A DNA stretch of 64,000 nucleotides from Streptomyces spongiicola. GTDB lineage: Bacteria > Actinomycetota > Actinomycetes > Streptomycetales > Streptomycetaceae. Positions 17,301 to 25,015 of the stretch are shown in pieces. Within the stretch, counting starts at the first letter, position 1; each line of letters starts with the position of its first letter. Below the pieces are notes generated by a model. That model did not search any database. It was not told the DNA's origin and saw only the letters and a program-made list of their open reading frames with translations. A program made the position numbers and the translations under genes. The stretch lies in NCBI RefSeq assembly GCF_003122365.1, contig NZ_CP029254.1:3925001-3989000 (forward strand), written 5' to 3'.

Positions 17301-17652
17301 TCTGGTCGAAGAACGCCGCCCAGCTCATGGGCCGACGTGCTGCGAGATCGTCCTTCAAGCTGCGGTCGACCCACTCCAGCGCGATGAAGTAGCGGCCGAG
17401 GTCGCCGTCCCACCCTGAGTCGAGCATCCGCACGATGTTGGGGTGCTCCAGCTGCTTCAGCGACTGCGTCTCCCGCCCCAGGAACGTCTCCAGGACCGGG
17501 TTGTCTTCCTCCTGCCGCAGCAGTTTGATCGCCGCAAAAGCCCCGTCAGGATTGGACATGTCGAAGGCCCTACGGACCTCGGACAGCCCGCCGATTCGCA
17601 GCTCGTCTCCCAACAACATGAAACGACCATTGATCACTTTTTTGGCTGTCAC
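14269..17652 (-). CDS. mkoA: Mokosh type I Ser/Thr kinase-SF1 helicase (MkoA), 3' end replaced by IS
   Basis: The present ORF is 1,127 aa. Residues about 10-270 are a Hanks-type kinase: glycine loop RIGGLSEVRRA, Lys43 in AAIKLL, HRDLKPSN and ADFGIAK. After a helical linker comes an SF1 (UPF1-like, COG1112) helicase: Walker A GPPGTGKTT, DLCIFDEASKA, LVGDTRQLPPL, LREQYRMTPAIG, VDAVQGRECDLAV and RRINVALSRARY. The ISAs1 element enters just after that Tyr codon, so the last 39 natural residues are swapped for 23 IS-encoded ones. GTG 17652 has a good AGGGG; GTG 17676 is an alternative. Kinase plus helicase with an adjacent PLD nuclease matches Mokosh type I. Loss of the C-terminus and of coupling to mkoB may inactivate it. 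Confidence 0.85.
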   Translation of the reverse strand: MTAKKVINGRFMLLGDELRIGGLSEVRRAFDMSNPDGAFAAIKLLRQEEDNPVLETFLGRETQSLKQLEHPNIVRMLDSGWDGDLGRYFIALEWVDRSLKDDLAARRPMSWAAFFDQIGRPLIGALSYAHGLEIEHRDLKPSNVLLTQEGVPKLADFGIAKIRSKVNAAADATVAEFRSSPYSPPERDDLVPYARDVFGFGVLALQILSGGKATDYPHLEEVLKELDLASEIRAILARCIDFDPRKRPANAAVLEQQLLDADEICGNRQARRSSHLWLQLTRGAAASITAVPRGTDPDWERAKNIILADLGGTVHVDYGFNAQTKETDTNTICVAGSEWYVRLKQDETRRERAVVMSAAAKGEEWLARWREHALKLPPVLNWTFKDPGEEAAYQGWDLLLDRLDKHKADKEQAAHEQDVQRLGDLFDGWRRLLDAREEIAAQGRELLEYERISEAGRTTVFHLTTSSSTSLVGEEWSAASFSQGRPVARGEVTAQTEQTVTLRFHRAGTRVPARGVLVPFLGPSQTALARQRDALATVSTGQSTNRLLRDIINAPSAIATRPPAEITDWFRADLDDSKRDVVRHAVNGQDLLLVEGPPGTGKTTVIAEIVEQTLARTPGARILIVSQTHIAIDNALRRIADAGVTDIVRLGRPDDPRVAESAQHLLLNRQIMRWTRKVRRRAEAFVDDIAARSGLEARHLKAALHLEELAAVAADLDHVQARLEELSRQPVPERTTSAHELGEEVLSFQARHDQLLERRQELFTDVQQGLEGDLTLREDLTAKDARDAVEALFPQSAGRTMLSLLRLQGEWLQRVDTDPNLLAAYLKTRQVVGGTALGFLGHPAARNLEFDLCIFDEASKATATESLVPLARARKWILVGDTRQLPPLDEDILRDQKIMDDHQLIPELVTTTLFAYLEKHTQHPVKHMLREQYRMTPAIGNMISTVFYDEDLLSPNATILKGYETFAKPVLWLDTSGISGRRESDRTGAETSISNRMETQIACNRLTLIDRAVTQGVIKPSGDRPLEVLVIAPYGRQVEELRRRLAGAKFNHLIVDVLSVDAVQGRECDLAVFSVTRSNERGDFGFLGEPYWRRINVALSRARYQGPGKVVDHAVRIRLMGRSVSRA
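14341..14350. repeat. Target-site duplication, right copy
   Basis: gtagcgggcg, matching 13,046-13,055; the first three bases are the Tyr codon of mkoA motif VI. Confidence 0.9.
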
Positions 17653-17957
17653 GCACACCCCTCGTACAGCGGCCACGGGCGCTGCTCGCCCCCCAGGCCA
17701 CCCTGCCAGCTCAGGTCACGGGCAGTCAGTGGTCAGGCACGCGAAGCTGAGCGGCCCTCGGGCTGTACAGGCATAGGGGCTCCCTGGCTGTGGGAAGCGA
17801 GGAGGATACGGCCAGCAGTCAGCGATGGGGTCAAACAGCACGCACGGAGACTCGCGGCTGGGAGCGGGATTCTGAACTCGGCTCCCAAAACGACCCCAGA
17901 AACCACTCAGGGACCCGACCCGCTAAGCGGATCAGGCCCCTGACCTGGTACTTCACT
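17653..17957. other. Upstream region of mkoA
   Basis: About 300 bp between the mkoA start and the att copy. It should hold the Mokosh promoter, but I see no clear -35/-10 pair. A 14-base string cgtacagcggccac near 17,664 also occurs near 10,522 in the island. Confidence 0.4.
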
Positions 17958-18000
17958 GTCGGGGTGGCGGGATTTGAACCCACGACCTCTTCGTCCCGAA
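17958..18000 (-). repeat. att repeat, right copy (within tRNA-Pro)
   Basis: Identical to 1,268-1,310. It forms the 3' half of the intact tRNA and marks the right boundary of the island. Confidence 0.9.
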
Positions 18001-18032
18001 CGAAGCGCGCTGCCAAGCTGCGCCACACCCCG
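17959..18032 (-). tRNA. tRNA-Pro (anticodon CGG)
   Basis: 74 bases fold as a complete tRNA: acceptor CGGGGTG/CACCCCG, D arm GCGC/GCGC, anticodon stem CTTCG/CGAAG with loop TTCGGGA giving anticodon CGG, T arm GTGGG-TTCAAAT-CCCGC and discriminator A. CCA is not encoded. It serves as integration target for the island on its 3' side. Confidence 0.96.
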
Positions 18033-18158
18033 ATGTCGCTGCTCTCGCGGCGACGACGTTTACTTTAGCCCACGGGCGGCCGGAGACGAAATCCGGTTTT
18101 CCGGGTCCCTCACCTGGTGCGGAGCGGCGAGAGCGGCTGCGGTCGCCGGCCTGGGAAA

Positions 18159-18200
18159 GGACGGGAGAGGGACGGGAGTGGGACGGGAGTGGGACGGGAG
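18159..18200. repeat. Short tandem repeat (gggacgggagt)
   Basis: Four near-identical copies of a 10-11 bp unit between the tRNA and the metallophosphoesterase stop. It is non-coding; the repeated purine strand may affect transcription read-through. No function is evident. Confidence 0.6.
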
Positions 18201-18255
18201 AAGGCTGGAGGGGATGGTGAGAGGGAGGGGGTTCAGCGGCCTCGGGTGTCCGTCC

Positions 18256-19197
18256 TCAGTCCCGAGCCACCAGGGTCAGCAGTGTCGCCTCCGGGGGACA
18301 GGCGAAGCGGACCGGGGTGTAGCGGTTGGTGCCGCAGCCGGCGGAGACGTGCAGGTAGGAGACGAGGCCGTCTGACCTGTGGGTGGACAGGCCCTTCACC
18401 CGGTCGGTGTCGATGTCGCAGTTGGTGACCAGGGCGCCGTAGAAGGGGATGCACAGTTGGCCGCCGTGGGTGTGGCCCGCGAGGATCAGGGGGTAGCCCT
18501 CGGTGGTGAAGGCGTCGAGACAGCGCAGATAGGGCGCGTGGACGACCGCCATCGAGAAGTCGGCCGTCCGGTCGGGGCCGCCGGCGACCTTCTCGTAGCG
18601 GTCTCGTTTGATGTGCGGATCGTCGAGTCCGGTGAAGGCGATCTCGAGGCCGCCGTCGAGCTTCAGGCGGCCGCGCGCGTTGCTCAGCCCGATCCAGCCG
18701 GCCGCGTCGAAGGCGTCCCGGAGGCCCTCCCATGGGTTGTGTACGACGCCCACCGCCGGGGCGTTGCCGTTGAGCCCATGGCGGCCCTGGGCCTTCTCGA
18801 TCAGATAGCGGGCCGGGTTGCGCAGTTTCGGGCCGTAGTAGTCGTTCGAGCCGAAGACGTACACACCCGGGTACTCCATCAGCGGCCCGAGGGCGTCGAG
18901 TACCTCGGGCACGCCGTCGGTGTCCGAGAGGTTGTCGCCGGTGTTGACGACGAGGTCGGGACGCAGCCCCGCCAGGGACTGCAGCCAGGCGCGCTTCTTG
19001 CGCTGTCCGCAGACCATGTGGATGTCGGAGACCTGCAGTACCCGCAGCGGGCGCATCCCTCTCGGCAGTACCGGGACCGTCACCCGCCTGAGCCGGAAGG
19101 AGCGGGCTTCGAACCCGGCCGCGTAGGCGATGGAGGCTGCTCCGAGAGCCGTGACACCGGCACCGATCTTGAGAGGGAGGCCGTAGCGTGCGCGCAT
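18256..19197 (-). CDS. Metallophosphoesterase, membrane-anchored
   Basis: Protein of 313 aa starting at ATG 19197. An N-terminal hydrophobic segment (IGAGVTALGAASIAYAAGF) is a probable signal anchor. The calcineurin-like core follows: VLQVSDIHMV, VVNTGDNLSD, VFGSNDYYG and LAGHTHGGQ, the di-metal ligands of the family. It resembles YkuE/YaeI-type phosphoesterases that can act on lipid or cell-envelope phosphoesters; the substrate is not predictable. The upstream glycosyltransferase frame overlaps its first 118 bp, suggesting coupled expression. Confidence 0.85.
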   Translation of the reverse strand: MRARYGLPLKIGAGVTALGAASIAYAAGFEARSFRLRRVTVPVLPRGMRPLRVLQVSDIHMVCGQRKKRAWLQSLAGLRPDLVVNTGDNLSDTDGVPEVLDALGPLMEYPGVYVFGSNDYYGPKLRNPARYLIEKAQGRHGLNGNAPAVGVVHNPWEGLRDAFDAAGWIGLSNARGRLKLDGGLEIAFTGLDDPHIKRDRYEKVAGGPDRTADFSMAVVHAPYLRCLDAFTTEGYPLILAGHTHGGQLCIPFYGALVTNCDIDTDRVKGLSTHRSDGLVSYLHVSAGCGTNRYTPVRFACPPEATLLTLVARD

Positions 19198-20432
19198 GTG
19201 CCCATCGTCGCAGACGGTCCGCTCTCCGCATACGGCCCGTCCCGGTCCGTGCCCGGCCCTCCGAGCGGCAGGAGCAGGAGGAGGAGCAGCGCCATCCACA
19301 CATAGGCGTTGGCACCCAGGAATCCGGGTGCGCCGCCGTCGTTCCAGCGCCACAGCCAGACCATGCTGCTGCACAGGACGGCGTAGCCCACCAGAGCCCA
19401 GGTCAGCAGCCGGCGGCGGCGCCGTCCGCCCGGATCCGAGCGCAGCCCCTTGTCGGCGAGTACGGCGAGGGCCGGGATGAGCCAGACGAGGTGGTGCACC
19501 CAGGTGACCGGGCTCACCAGACAGGCGGCGGCACCTGTCAGCGCGAAGCCCGCGAGTTCGTCGCCGGCGGCTGCGGCCTGGCGTGCCCGCCGCGCCCACA
19601 GCCAGAGCAGCAGCACTACGCCGACCGCCCACACGGCGCGGCTGGGCTCGGCGAACGGTTCGGTGAGCCGGGCCAGCATGCCCTGCCAGGACTGGTTGGA
19701 GACATAGGCGAGCGAACCGACCCGGTCGGTGTTCCACATCGCCTCGGTCCAGAAAGTACGTGAAGCGGTCGGCGCCGCCCACGCCGCGAGCAGGGTCGCA
19801 CCGCTCGCGGTGCCGATGGCGACTCCTGCCGCCCGCCACCGTCGGGTGACCAGCAGGTAGCAGATGAAGATCGCCGGGGTGAGCTTGATCGCGGCGGCGA
19901 GGCCGATGCCGAGACCGGCGAGCCGCCCGAGGGACGGGAAGCGTTCATGTCCGGCCGTCAGCAACCGGCAGTCGACGAGGACCAGGGCCAGGAGCAGCAG
20001 ATTGACCTGGCCGAAGCTCACGGTGTCCCGGACGGGCTCCAGCAGGGCGAGCATGCAGGCCGCCGCGGTGTACGCGAACCACCGGTGGCGGCTCTCCCGC
20101 CGGATCGTCGCGTCGAGGCAGACATGGAGGACGACCGCGGCGGCCGCGATGTTCAGGAGCTGGCTTATCGCCAGTGCGCTGTGCCACCCGACGAGGGTCA
20201 TGGGCAGCATGCACAGAGCCGCGAAGGGCGGATAGGTGAAGCCGTAGTGGGTTCCGGGCCTGAGGTAGTCGTAGATCGGGGCGCCGCCGATCCAGTGCTC
20301 GACCGCGCCGTAGTAGACGTGGAGGTCGAACCAGTTCCGGTGGAACGGCACGGTCGTGAGGAAGAAGACCGCCACCGCCGCCATGCCGAGACCCACCAGG
20401 ACGCGCCCGCGGGTGGTCGCGGGGATCCTCAC
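19080..20432 (-). CDS. GT87-type polyprenol-phosphate mannosyltransferase-like membrane protein
   Basis: Multi-spanning membrane protein of about 450 aa (DUF2029/GT87). The first helix is followed by WFDLHVYYGAVEHWIGG with the catalytic-type Asp, then IYDYLRP and YPPFAALCMLP, then some eight to ten more hydrophobic helices, including AAIKLTPAIFICYLLV. Family members move sugars from polyprenol phosphate outside the membrane. GTG 20432 (VRIPATTRGR) is chosen; the frame stays open to 20,666, but that extension is a Gly/Thr/Pro repeat unlike the family. The C-terminal tail runs 118 bp into the metallophosphoesterase gene. Confidence 0.75.
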   Translation of the reverse strand: MRIPATTRGRVLVGLGMAAVAVFFLTTVPFHRNWFDLHVYYGAVEHWIGGAPIYDYLRPGTHYGFTYPPFAALCMLPMTLVGWHSALAISQLLNIAAAAVVLHVCLDATIRRESRHRWFAYTAAACMLALLEPVRDTVSFGQVNLLLLALVLVDCRLLTAGHERFPSLGRLAGLGIGLAAAIKLTPAIFICYLLVTRRWRAAGVAIGTASGATLLAAWAAPTASRTFWTEAMWNTDRVGSLAYVSNQSWQGMLARLTEPFAEPSRAVWAVGVVLLLWLWARRARQAAAAGDELAGFALTGAAACLVSPVTWVHHLVWLIPALAVLADKGLRSDPGGRRRRRLLTWALVGYAVLCSSMVWLWRWNDGGAPGFLGANAYVWMALLLLLLLPLGGPGTDRDGPYAESGPSATMGTCAHATASLSRSVPVSRLSEQPPSPTRPGSKPAPSGSGG

Positions 20433-20570
20433 GCTGTGCTGCCCGGCGGACGGCTCGGGTCCTGCGCCGTGCCGTCGTGCTGCGGAGGCGGGTCCCAGGG
20501 CGAGGGGTCCGTCGGACGCGATGCTTACGGGAGGGCCTCCGGAAGTGGTGCCTCCGGACGGGATGCTTCC

Positions 20571-20615
20571 GGGAGTGGTGCCTCTGGGAGTGGTGCCTCT
20601 GGGAGTGGTGCCTGT
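20571..20615. repeat. 15-bp tandem repeat, three copies
   Basis: gggagtggtgcctct repeated at 20,571, 20,586 and 20,601 (last copy one mismatch). It encodes the PLPEA run of the relic, or a Thr/Pro run in the glycosyltransferase frame. Confidence 0.8.
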
Positions 20616-20981
20616 GGAGGGGGAACCCTGCCCGCCGCCCGTGCCGTCAGCCTGTATGCGCACCACAGCGCCAGTCCCCCCAGTGTGCTTCCGCCGACTG
20701 CGATCAACAGCCGATTATGGTCGGGCGCGAACCCGCTCGGCATCACCGCAGGAGCGAGCACTCCGCTCGGCAGAGCCGCCGCGTTCGCCGGACGCACCGA
20801 GCCCCTGAGGGCCGCGGCGGCGATCAGGAACACGCTCCACAAGAGGTACCACGGCCGGATCGCGGGGCGCCCGGGACGGCCAACCGCGGCCGGACCGATT
20901 CCGGCCGAGTACGCCGGCCGCCGCAGACGGCGGCGCATCCGGAACACGAGGACGGCGAGCGCGGTGGCGACGGCGAGTCCC

Positions 20982-21021
20982 GCCGAGTGTCGGCGGGTCC
21001 GGCCGAGTGTCGGCGGGTCCG
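20982..21021. repeat. 20-bp tandem duplication
   Basis: gccgagtgtcggcgggtccg is present twice in a row, with a partial third copy carrying one change. The unit is not a multiple of three, so it disrupts any frame running through. Confidence 0.85.
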
Positions 21022-21370
21022 GCCGAGTGCCGGCGCTGTGCGGGTCGGCGCCGCCGTGCCGGGCGAGCGCCGGGAGGCACTGCCCCGTCAGTGCCACGCC
21101 GGGCAGCACGGCCGGCCGCGTACCCGAGGACCCGGGGACCACCCGGGTGGCGGCGAACTCGGCCATCGCGGCGGCACACCGAGGACGACCGGACCGTACG
21201 GGGTCGGGGCTGCCGGGGAGCGGAGGATCGCAGGTCGCGAGGCAGGGGAGGACCGCAGGTCGCGGCCGTGCCGCGAGGGCCGTCCCGGCCGGGCCGCCCG
21301 GCGTGGGAGTGCGGCGCGAGCCGGGGAAACGCGCGGGCACACCGGAGCGCGCGCCTGCCACAATCGACGC

Positions 21371-21835
21371 ATGACCACGCTCAAGTCCCAGTTGAAGGAA
21401 GACCTCACCGAGGCGATCAGGGCACGCGACGAGCTGCGCTCCTCGACGCTCCGGCTGACGCTCTCCGCGATCACCAAGGAGGAGGTCGCGGGCAAGGAGG
21501 CGCGTGAGCTCTCCGACGACGAGGTCCGGAAGGTGATCGCCAAGGAGGCGAAGAAGCGGCGCGAGGCGGCCGAAGCCTTCGCCCAGGGCGGTCGTGCCGA
21601 GCAGGCGGACCGCGAGAGGGCGGAGGGCGCGCTCCTCGACGCCTACCTCCCCCGGCAGTTGACGGACGACGAGCTGAACGGGGTCGTGGCCCAGGCCGTC
21701 GAGGAGGCCAGGGCGGCGGGTGCCGAGGGCCCCCGGGCGATGGGTGCGGTCATGAAGATCGTCAACCCGAGGGTGTCGGGCCGTGCAGAGGGCGGCCGGG
21801 TGGCCGCGGCGGTCAGGAGGCTGCTCGCCGGCTGA
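21371..21835 (+). CDS. GatB/YqeY-domain protein
   Basis: Protein of 154 aa with the all-helical YqeY fold: LKEDLTEAIRARDELRSSTL, a central KEAKKRREAAEAF helix and a C-terminal GAVMKIVNPRVSGRAEGGRV, which is the tRNA-binding-like tail of GatB. Stand-alone YqeY proteins are widespread but their exact role is unproven; binding to tRNA or a link to amidotransferases is assumed. It starts at ATG 21371 and converges on the PBP gene downstream. Confidence 0.88.
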   Translation: MTTLKSQLKEDLTEAIRARDELRSSTLRLTLSAITKEEVAGKEARELSDDEVRKVIAKEAKKRREAAEAFAQGGRAEQADRERAEGALLDAYLPRQLTDDELNGVVAQAVEEARAAGAEGPRAMGAVMKIVNPRVSGRAEGGRVAAAVRRLLAG

Positions 21836-21997
21836 CGAGGCAGGCCGCGCGTGGGGCACGCGGTCCGCAGGGGAGCCGCTCGGCGAAGGGACCCGTCCGC
21901 ATCGGGCCGCTTCGCCGATCCGCCGGCCGCCTCCGTCGCCGTGCCGTGCCCCGCTGTCCGAACCGGCCGGGGCCGCCGTACCGCGGTGGGCGCCGGG

Positions 21998-24277
21998 TCA
22001 GTCCCGCTGCCGGCCTCCGTCCGCGCCCCCGTCTCCGGCGCCGTTCCCGCCTCCGTCCTGGCCGCGGGTGATGTTGCCGCCGATGAAGTCCGGCGGGAGC
22101 GAGATGTCGGGGAAGGGGTCCCGGCCGGCGCTCCTGCCGGGCTTGTCGTCGCCACCGTCGCCGTCACCGTCGCCGTCGTCCCGGCGCCGGTCCTCCTCGT
22201 CCCCGCCCTCCGGCGCGTCGGGCACATGGACCGTGTTGAAGCCCGGGTTCTCCTTGCCCCGCAGGGCTCCCGCCATCGCGTCCTTCCAGATCGGGCCCGG
22301 GACCTGGCCGCCGAAGACCTTCCCGTGGTAGCGCCCGCCGATCCGGATGTCGAACATCTTCACCTTCTGGGAGGCGCTGCCGACCCAGACCGCGCCGGAC
22401 AGGTTCGGGGTGTAGCCGACGAACCAGGCGTTCTTGCGCTCGTCCGTCGTACCCGTCTTGCCCGCGTTGTCGCGGTCCGTCAGGCCGGCCTCCTGGCCCG
22501 TACCGGAGTCGACCACGCCGCGCAGCAGCGTGTTGACGGTGTCGGCGGTGCGTTCCGACATCACCTTGCCGCACTCGGTCTGCGGCACCCGGAGGCTCTT
22601 GCCGTCGGCGGTCCTGATCGACTCGATGGCGGTCGGCGTGCAGTGCGTGCCGCGGTTCGCGAACGTCGCGTACGCGTTGGCCATCGTCAGCGGCGAGATG
22701 CCCGTCGAGCCCAGGGTCAGCGGCGCGGGGCTGGCCGGGAGTTTCTCCCCGTTGCCCTGCACCACGCCCAGGCGGTCGGTCATCTCCACGACGGGGCAGA
22801 GGCCGATGTCTCCTATCATCTGCACGAAGTACGTGTTGACGGACAGCTCCATCGCCTCGCGGAGCGCGTAGGGCCCGACTTCCTTCTCGTTCTCGTTCTC
22901 CACCGTGTCGCCGCCGCGGTTGCGCCAGGGCCGGTCGGAGCAGCTCGCGATCGAGTCCGGGTAGGGCATCTTGTACGGCGCCGGGTACGACTGCGTCGGC
23001 GGACGGCCCTGCTCCAGCGCGGCGGCGGCCACGAACGGCTTGAAGGTCGAACCCACCGGGAAGCCGTAGTTGGAGCCGCCCATCCTGGCGTTGACCGAGT
23101 AGTTGATCTGGGTCTCGTTCTCGCCGAAGCCGTACGGCTTGGACTGGCCCATGGCGACGATCCTGCCCGTCCCGGGTTCGACCAGAGTGATCGCCGCCGC
23201 GACCTTGTCGTCCTGGTAGACGTGGTCCCCCAGCGACTCCTGGGCGGACTTCTGCGCCTGCGGGTCCAGGGTCGTACGGATCGTCAGGCCGCCCTGGTTC
23301 CAGACCTTGGCCCGCTCCTCGCGGGTCTTGCCGAAGACCGGGTCCGTGAGGAAGACCTCGCGCACGTAGTCGCAGAAGAAACCGGCGCCGTCGACGGCGG
23401 TGATGCAGCCGTTCTTGGGCTTGCTGACCTTCAGCTCGATCGGTGTCTCCTTGGCCCTGTCGGCCTCGGCCTGGGAGATGTCGCCGACGTCGGCCATCCG
23501 CTGCAGCACGGTGTTCCGGCGCTTGGCGGCCTCCTCGCCGTCGTTGACGGGGTCGTAGCGGCTGGGCGACTGGACGATGCCGGCCAGCAGCGCGGCCTCC
23601 TCAAGCTTCAGGTACTTGGCCGACTTCGAGAAGTAGCGCTTGGACGCCGCCTCGACGCCGTAGGCCTGCTGGCCGAAGAAGGTGATGTTCAGGTAGTTCT
23701 CGAGGATCTTCTTCTTCCCCAGCTCCTCCTCGACCTGGATCGCGAACTTGAGTTCGCGGACCTTGCGGCCGATGGTCTGCTGGGTGGCCTGGGCGACCTT
23801 GTCCGGGTCGTCCCCCGCCTCCTCGACGAACACGTTCTTCACATACTGCTGGGTGAGCGTCGACGCTCCCTGGGTGACGCCGCCTTCCTGCGCGTTGCGG
23901 TTGAGCGCGCGCAGCACGCCCTTGAGGTCGATCGCCCCGTGCTCGTAGAAGCGCGCGTCCTCGATGGCCACGATCGCCTTCTGCATGTACGGCGAGATGT
24001 CCTTGAGCTTGACCACCGTGCGGTCGCGTGAGTAGACGGTGGCGATCTGCCCCCCGTCGGCGTCGAGGATCGTCGTGCGCTGGCTCAGCGGAGGGGTCTT
24101 GAGGTTGGCGGGGATCTCGTCGAACCCCTCGACCGTGCCCTTGGCGGCCAGTCCCAGCGCGCCGGCGGCCGGCAGGGCGAGACCGGCAAGCACAGCTCCC
24201 GCGAGCACGCTGACTCCGAGGAACTTCGCGGCCTGCTGGGTCCCGGTCAGGCCACCGCCCGATCGCTTCTTCGACAT
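21998..24277 (-). CDS. Class A penicillin-binding protein (transglycosylase/transpeptidase)
   Basis: Bifunctional peptidoglycan synthase of 759 aa. A basic cytoplasmic tail and one membrane helix (residues about 18-45) precede the GT51 domain with catalytic Glu in AIEDARFYEHGAID and STLTQQYVKN. The transpeptidase has GSTFKPFV (SxxK serine), ELSVNTYF (SxN) and AGKTGTTDERKNAWFVGYTP (KTG). The C-terminus is a long Asp/Gly-rich tail (GDGDGDGGDD), typical of Streptomyces PBPs. It acts on the outer face in cell-wall synthesis. It is divergent from wblA, an order known from S. coelicolor. Confidence 0.95.
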   Translation of the reverse strand: MSKKRSGGGLTGTQQAAKFLGVSVLAGAVLAGLALPAAGALGLAAKGTVEGFDEIPANLKTPPLSQRTTILDADGGQIATVYSRDRTVVKLKDISPYMQKAIVAIEDARFYEHGAIDLKGVLRALNRNAQEGGVTQGASTLTQQYVKNVFVEEAGDDPDKVAQATQQTIGRKVRELKFAIQVEEELGKKKILENYLNITFFGQQAYGVEAASKRYFSKSAKYLKLEEAALLAGIVQSPSRYDPVNDGEEAAKRRNTVLQRMADVGDISQAEADRAKETPIELKVSKPKNGCITAVDGAGFFCDYVREVFLTDPVFGKTREERAKVWNQGGLTIRTTLDPQAQKSAQESLGDHVYQDDKVAAAITLVEPGTGRIVAMGQSKPYGFGENETQINYSVNARMGGSNYGFPVGSTFKPFVAAAALEQGRPPTQSYPAPYKMPYPDSIASCSDRPWRNRGGDTVENENEKEVGPYALREAMELSVNTYFVQMIGDIGLCPVVEMTDRLGVVQGNGEKLPASPAPLTLGSTGISPLTMANAYATFANRGTHCTPTAIESIRTADGKSLRVPQTECGKVMSERTADTVNTLLRGVVDSGTGQEAGLTDRDNAGKTGTTDERKNAWFVGYTPNLSGAVWVGSASQKVKMFDIRIGGRYHGKVFGGQVPGPIWKDAMAGALRGKENPGFNTVHVPDAPEGGDEEDRRRDDGDGDGDGGDDKPGRSAGRDPFPDISLPPDFIGGNITRGQDGGGNGAGDGGADGGRQRD

Positions 24278-24670
24278 GGGGGCAGCCTACGTTCTTATTC
24301 TCCGGACACGTGTATAGGCCTTGGCCTAGGCTGCTCCCAGCTGTCACAGCAGTGCGGTTGCGCATCACGGCAGCGCGCTGTCTCCCACGCTGTCCACGCT
24401 GTTTCCGCTGTCCCCGAGCCTCTCTCAGGGCGATCCCCACCCGGCGGCCTCTTCCACTTGCCCATCTTATGTACCGGATTCCTTACGTATGCCCTCGGGT
24501 CACTCCCCCGGGTGATCTGCCGCTTACGCATAGTCCGTTCGGACCATTCAAGATTGGGCCCGAAGGGGGTGTTGCGCTCTGCCCACCTTCCGTAACGTCC
24601 TCAACTGGCAGCGGTGAATATGCCGCTGCCGCCGTGGGGGAGCCTCGATTCGGGAGAGGACGGCGCCGGC
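24278..24670. other. Divergent control region, PBP / wblA
   Basis: A gene-free stretch of 393 bp carrying promoters for both genes. It includes an inverted repeat taggcc-tt-ggccta at 24,315-24,328, 38 bp from the PBP start. The long leader before wblA is consistent with heavy regulation of that gene. No riboswitch is recognised. Confidence 0.5.
24315..24328. promoter_or_regulatory. Inverted repeat near PBP start, possible operator
   Basis: taggcc and ggccta separated by two bases. Its position between divergent starts is suitable for a dimeric repressor. No matching regulator is identified. Confidence 0.35.
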
Positions 24671-25015
24671 ATGGGCTGGGTAACCGACTGGAGTGCGCAG
24701 GCAGCTTGCCGCACTACCGATCCGGATGAACTGTTCGTACAAGGAGCGGCGCAGAACAGGGCCAAGGCGGTGTGCACCGGATGCCCGGTGCGGACGGAGT
24801 GCCTGGCCGACGCGCTCGACAATCGCGTCGAGTTCGGAGTGTGGGGTGGTATGACCGAGCGGGAGAGGCGCGCGTTGCTGCGCAGGCGCCCCACGGTCAC
24901 CTCCTGGCGTCGCCTGCTGGAAACCGCGCGTACGGAATACGAGCGAAGCGCGGGCATTCTGCCTGTGGGCCTCGAGGACGACGAGACCTACGAGACTTTC
25001 GCGGCCGTGGGCTGA
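24671..25015 (+). CDS. wblA: WblA, WhiB-family iron-sulphur regulator
   Basis: Protein of 114 aa with the four Wbl cysteines Cys13, Cys35, Cys38 and Cys44 (CTGCPVRTEC), which hold a 4Fe-4S cluster, followed by the GVWGGMTERERRAL turn and a basic C-terminal helix RRRPTVTSWRRLL for DNA contact. It matches WblA, a pleiotropic regulator of Streptomyces development that generally represses antibiotic production. ATG 24671 is preferred for similarity to known WblA; the frame is also open from 24,614. Confidence 0.93.
   Translation: MGWVTDWSAQAACRTTDPDELFVQGAAQNRAKAVCTGCPVRTECLADALDNRVEFGVWGGMTERERRALLRRRPTVTSWRRLLETARTEYERSAGILPVGLEDDETYETFAAVG

Larger units (their letters stand above)
20525..21166 (-). 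pseudogene. Relic of an MptB-like mannosyltransferase C-terminus
   Basis: In one minus frame, about 120 residues look like the last membrane helices of an MptB-type alpha-1,6-mannosyltransferase: IRPWYLLWSVFLIAAAALRG, then VMPSGFAPDHNRLLIAVGG and GLALWCAYRL. The long N-terminal membrane domain is absent. Upstream, a 20-bp tandem duplication (20,982-21,021) would shift the frame. The tail is a PLPEA repeat. I take it for a decayed gene; a short real membrane protein started at ATG 21166 is the alternative. Confidence 0.45.

Noticed and set aside
21851..24031. 726-aa plus ORF opposite the PBP gene
   Set aside because: Antisense frame of a PBP with all catalytic motifs on the minus strand.
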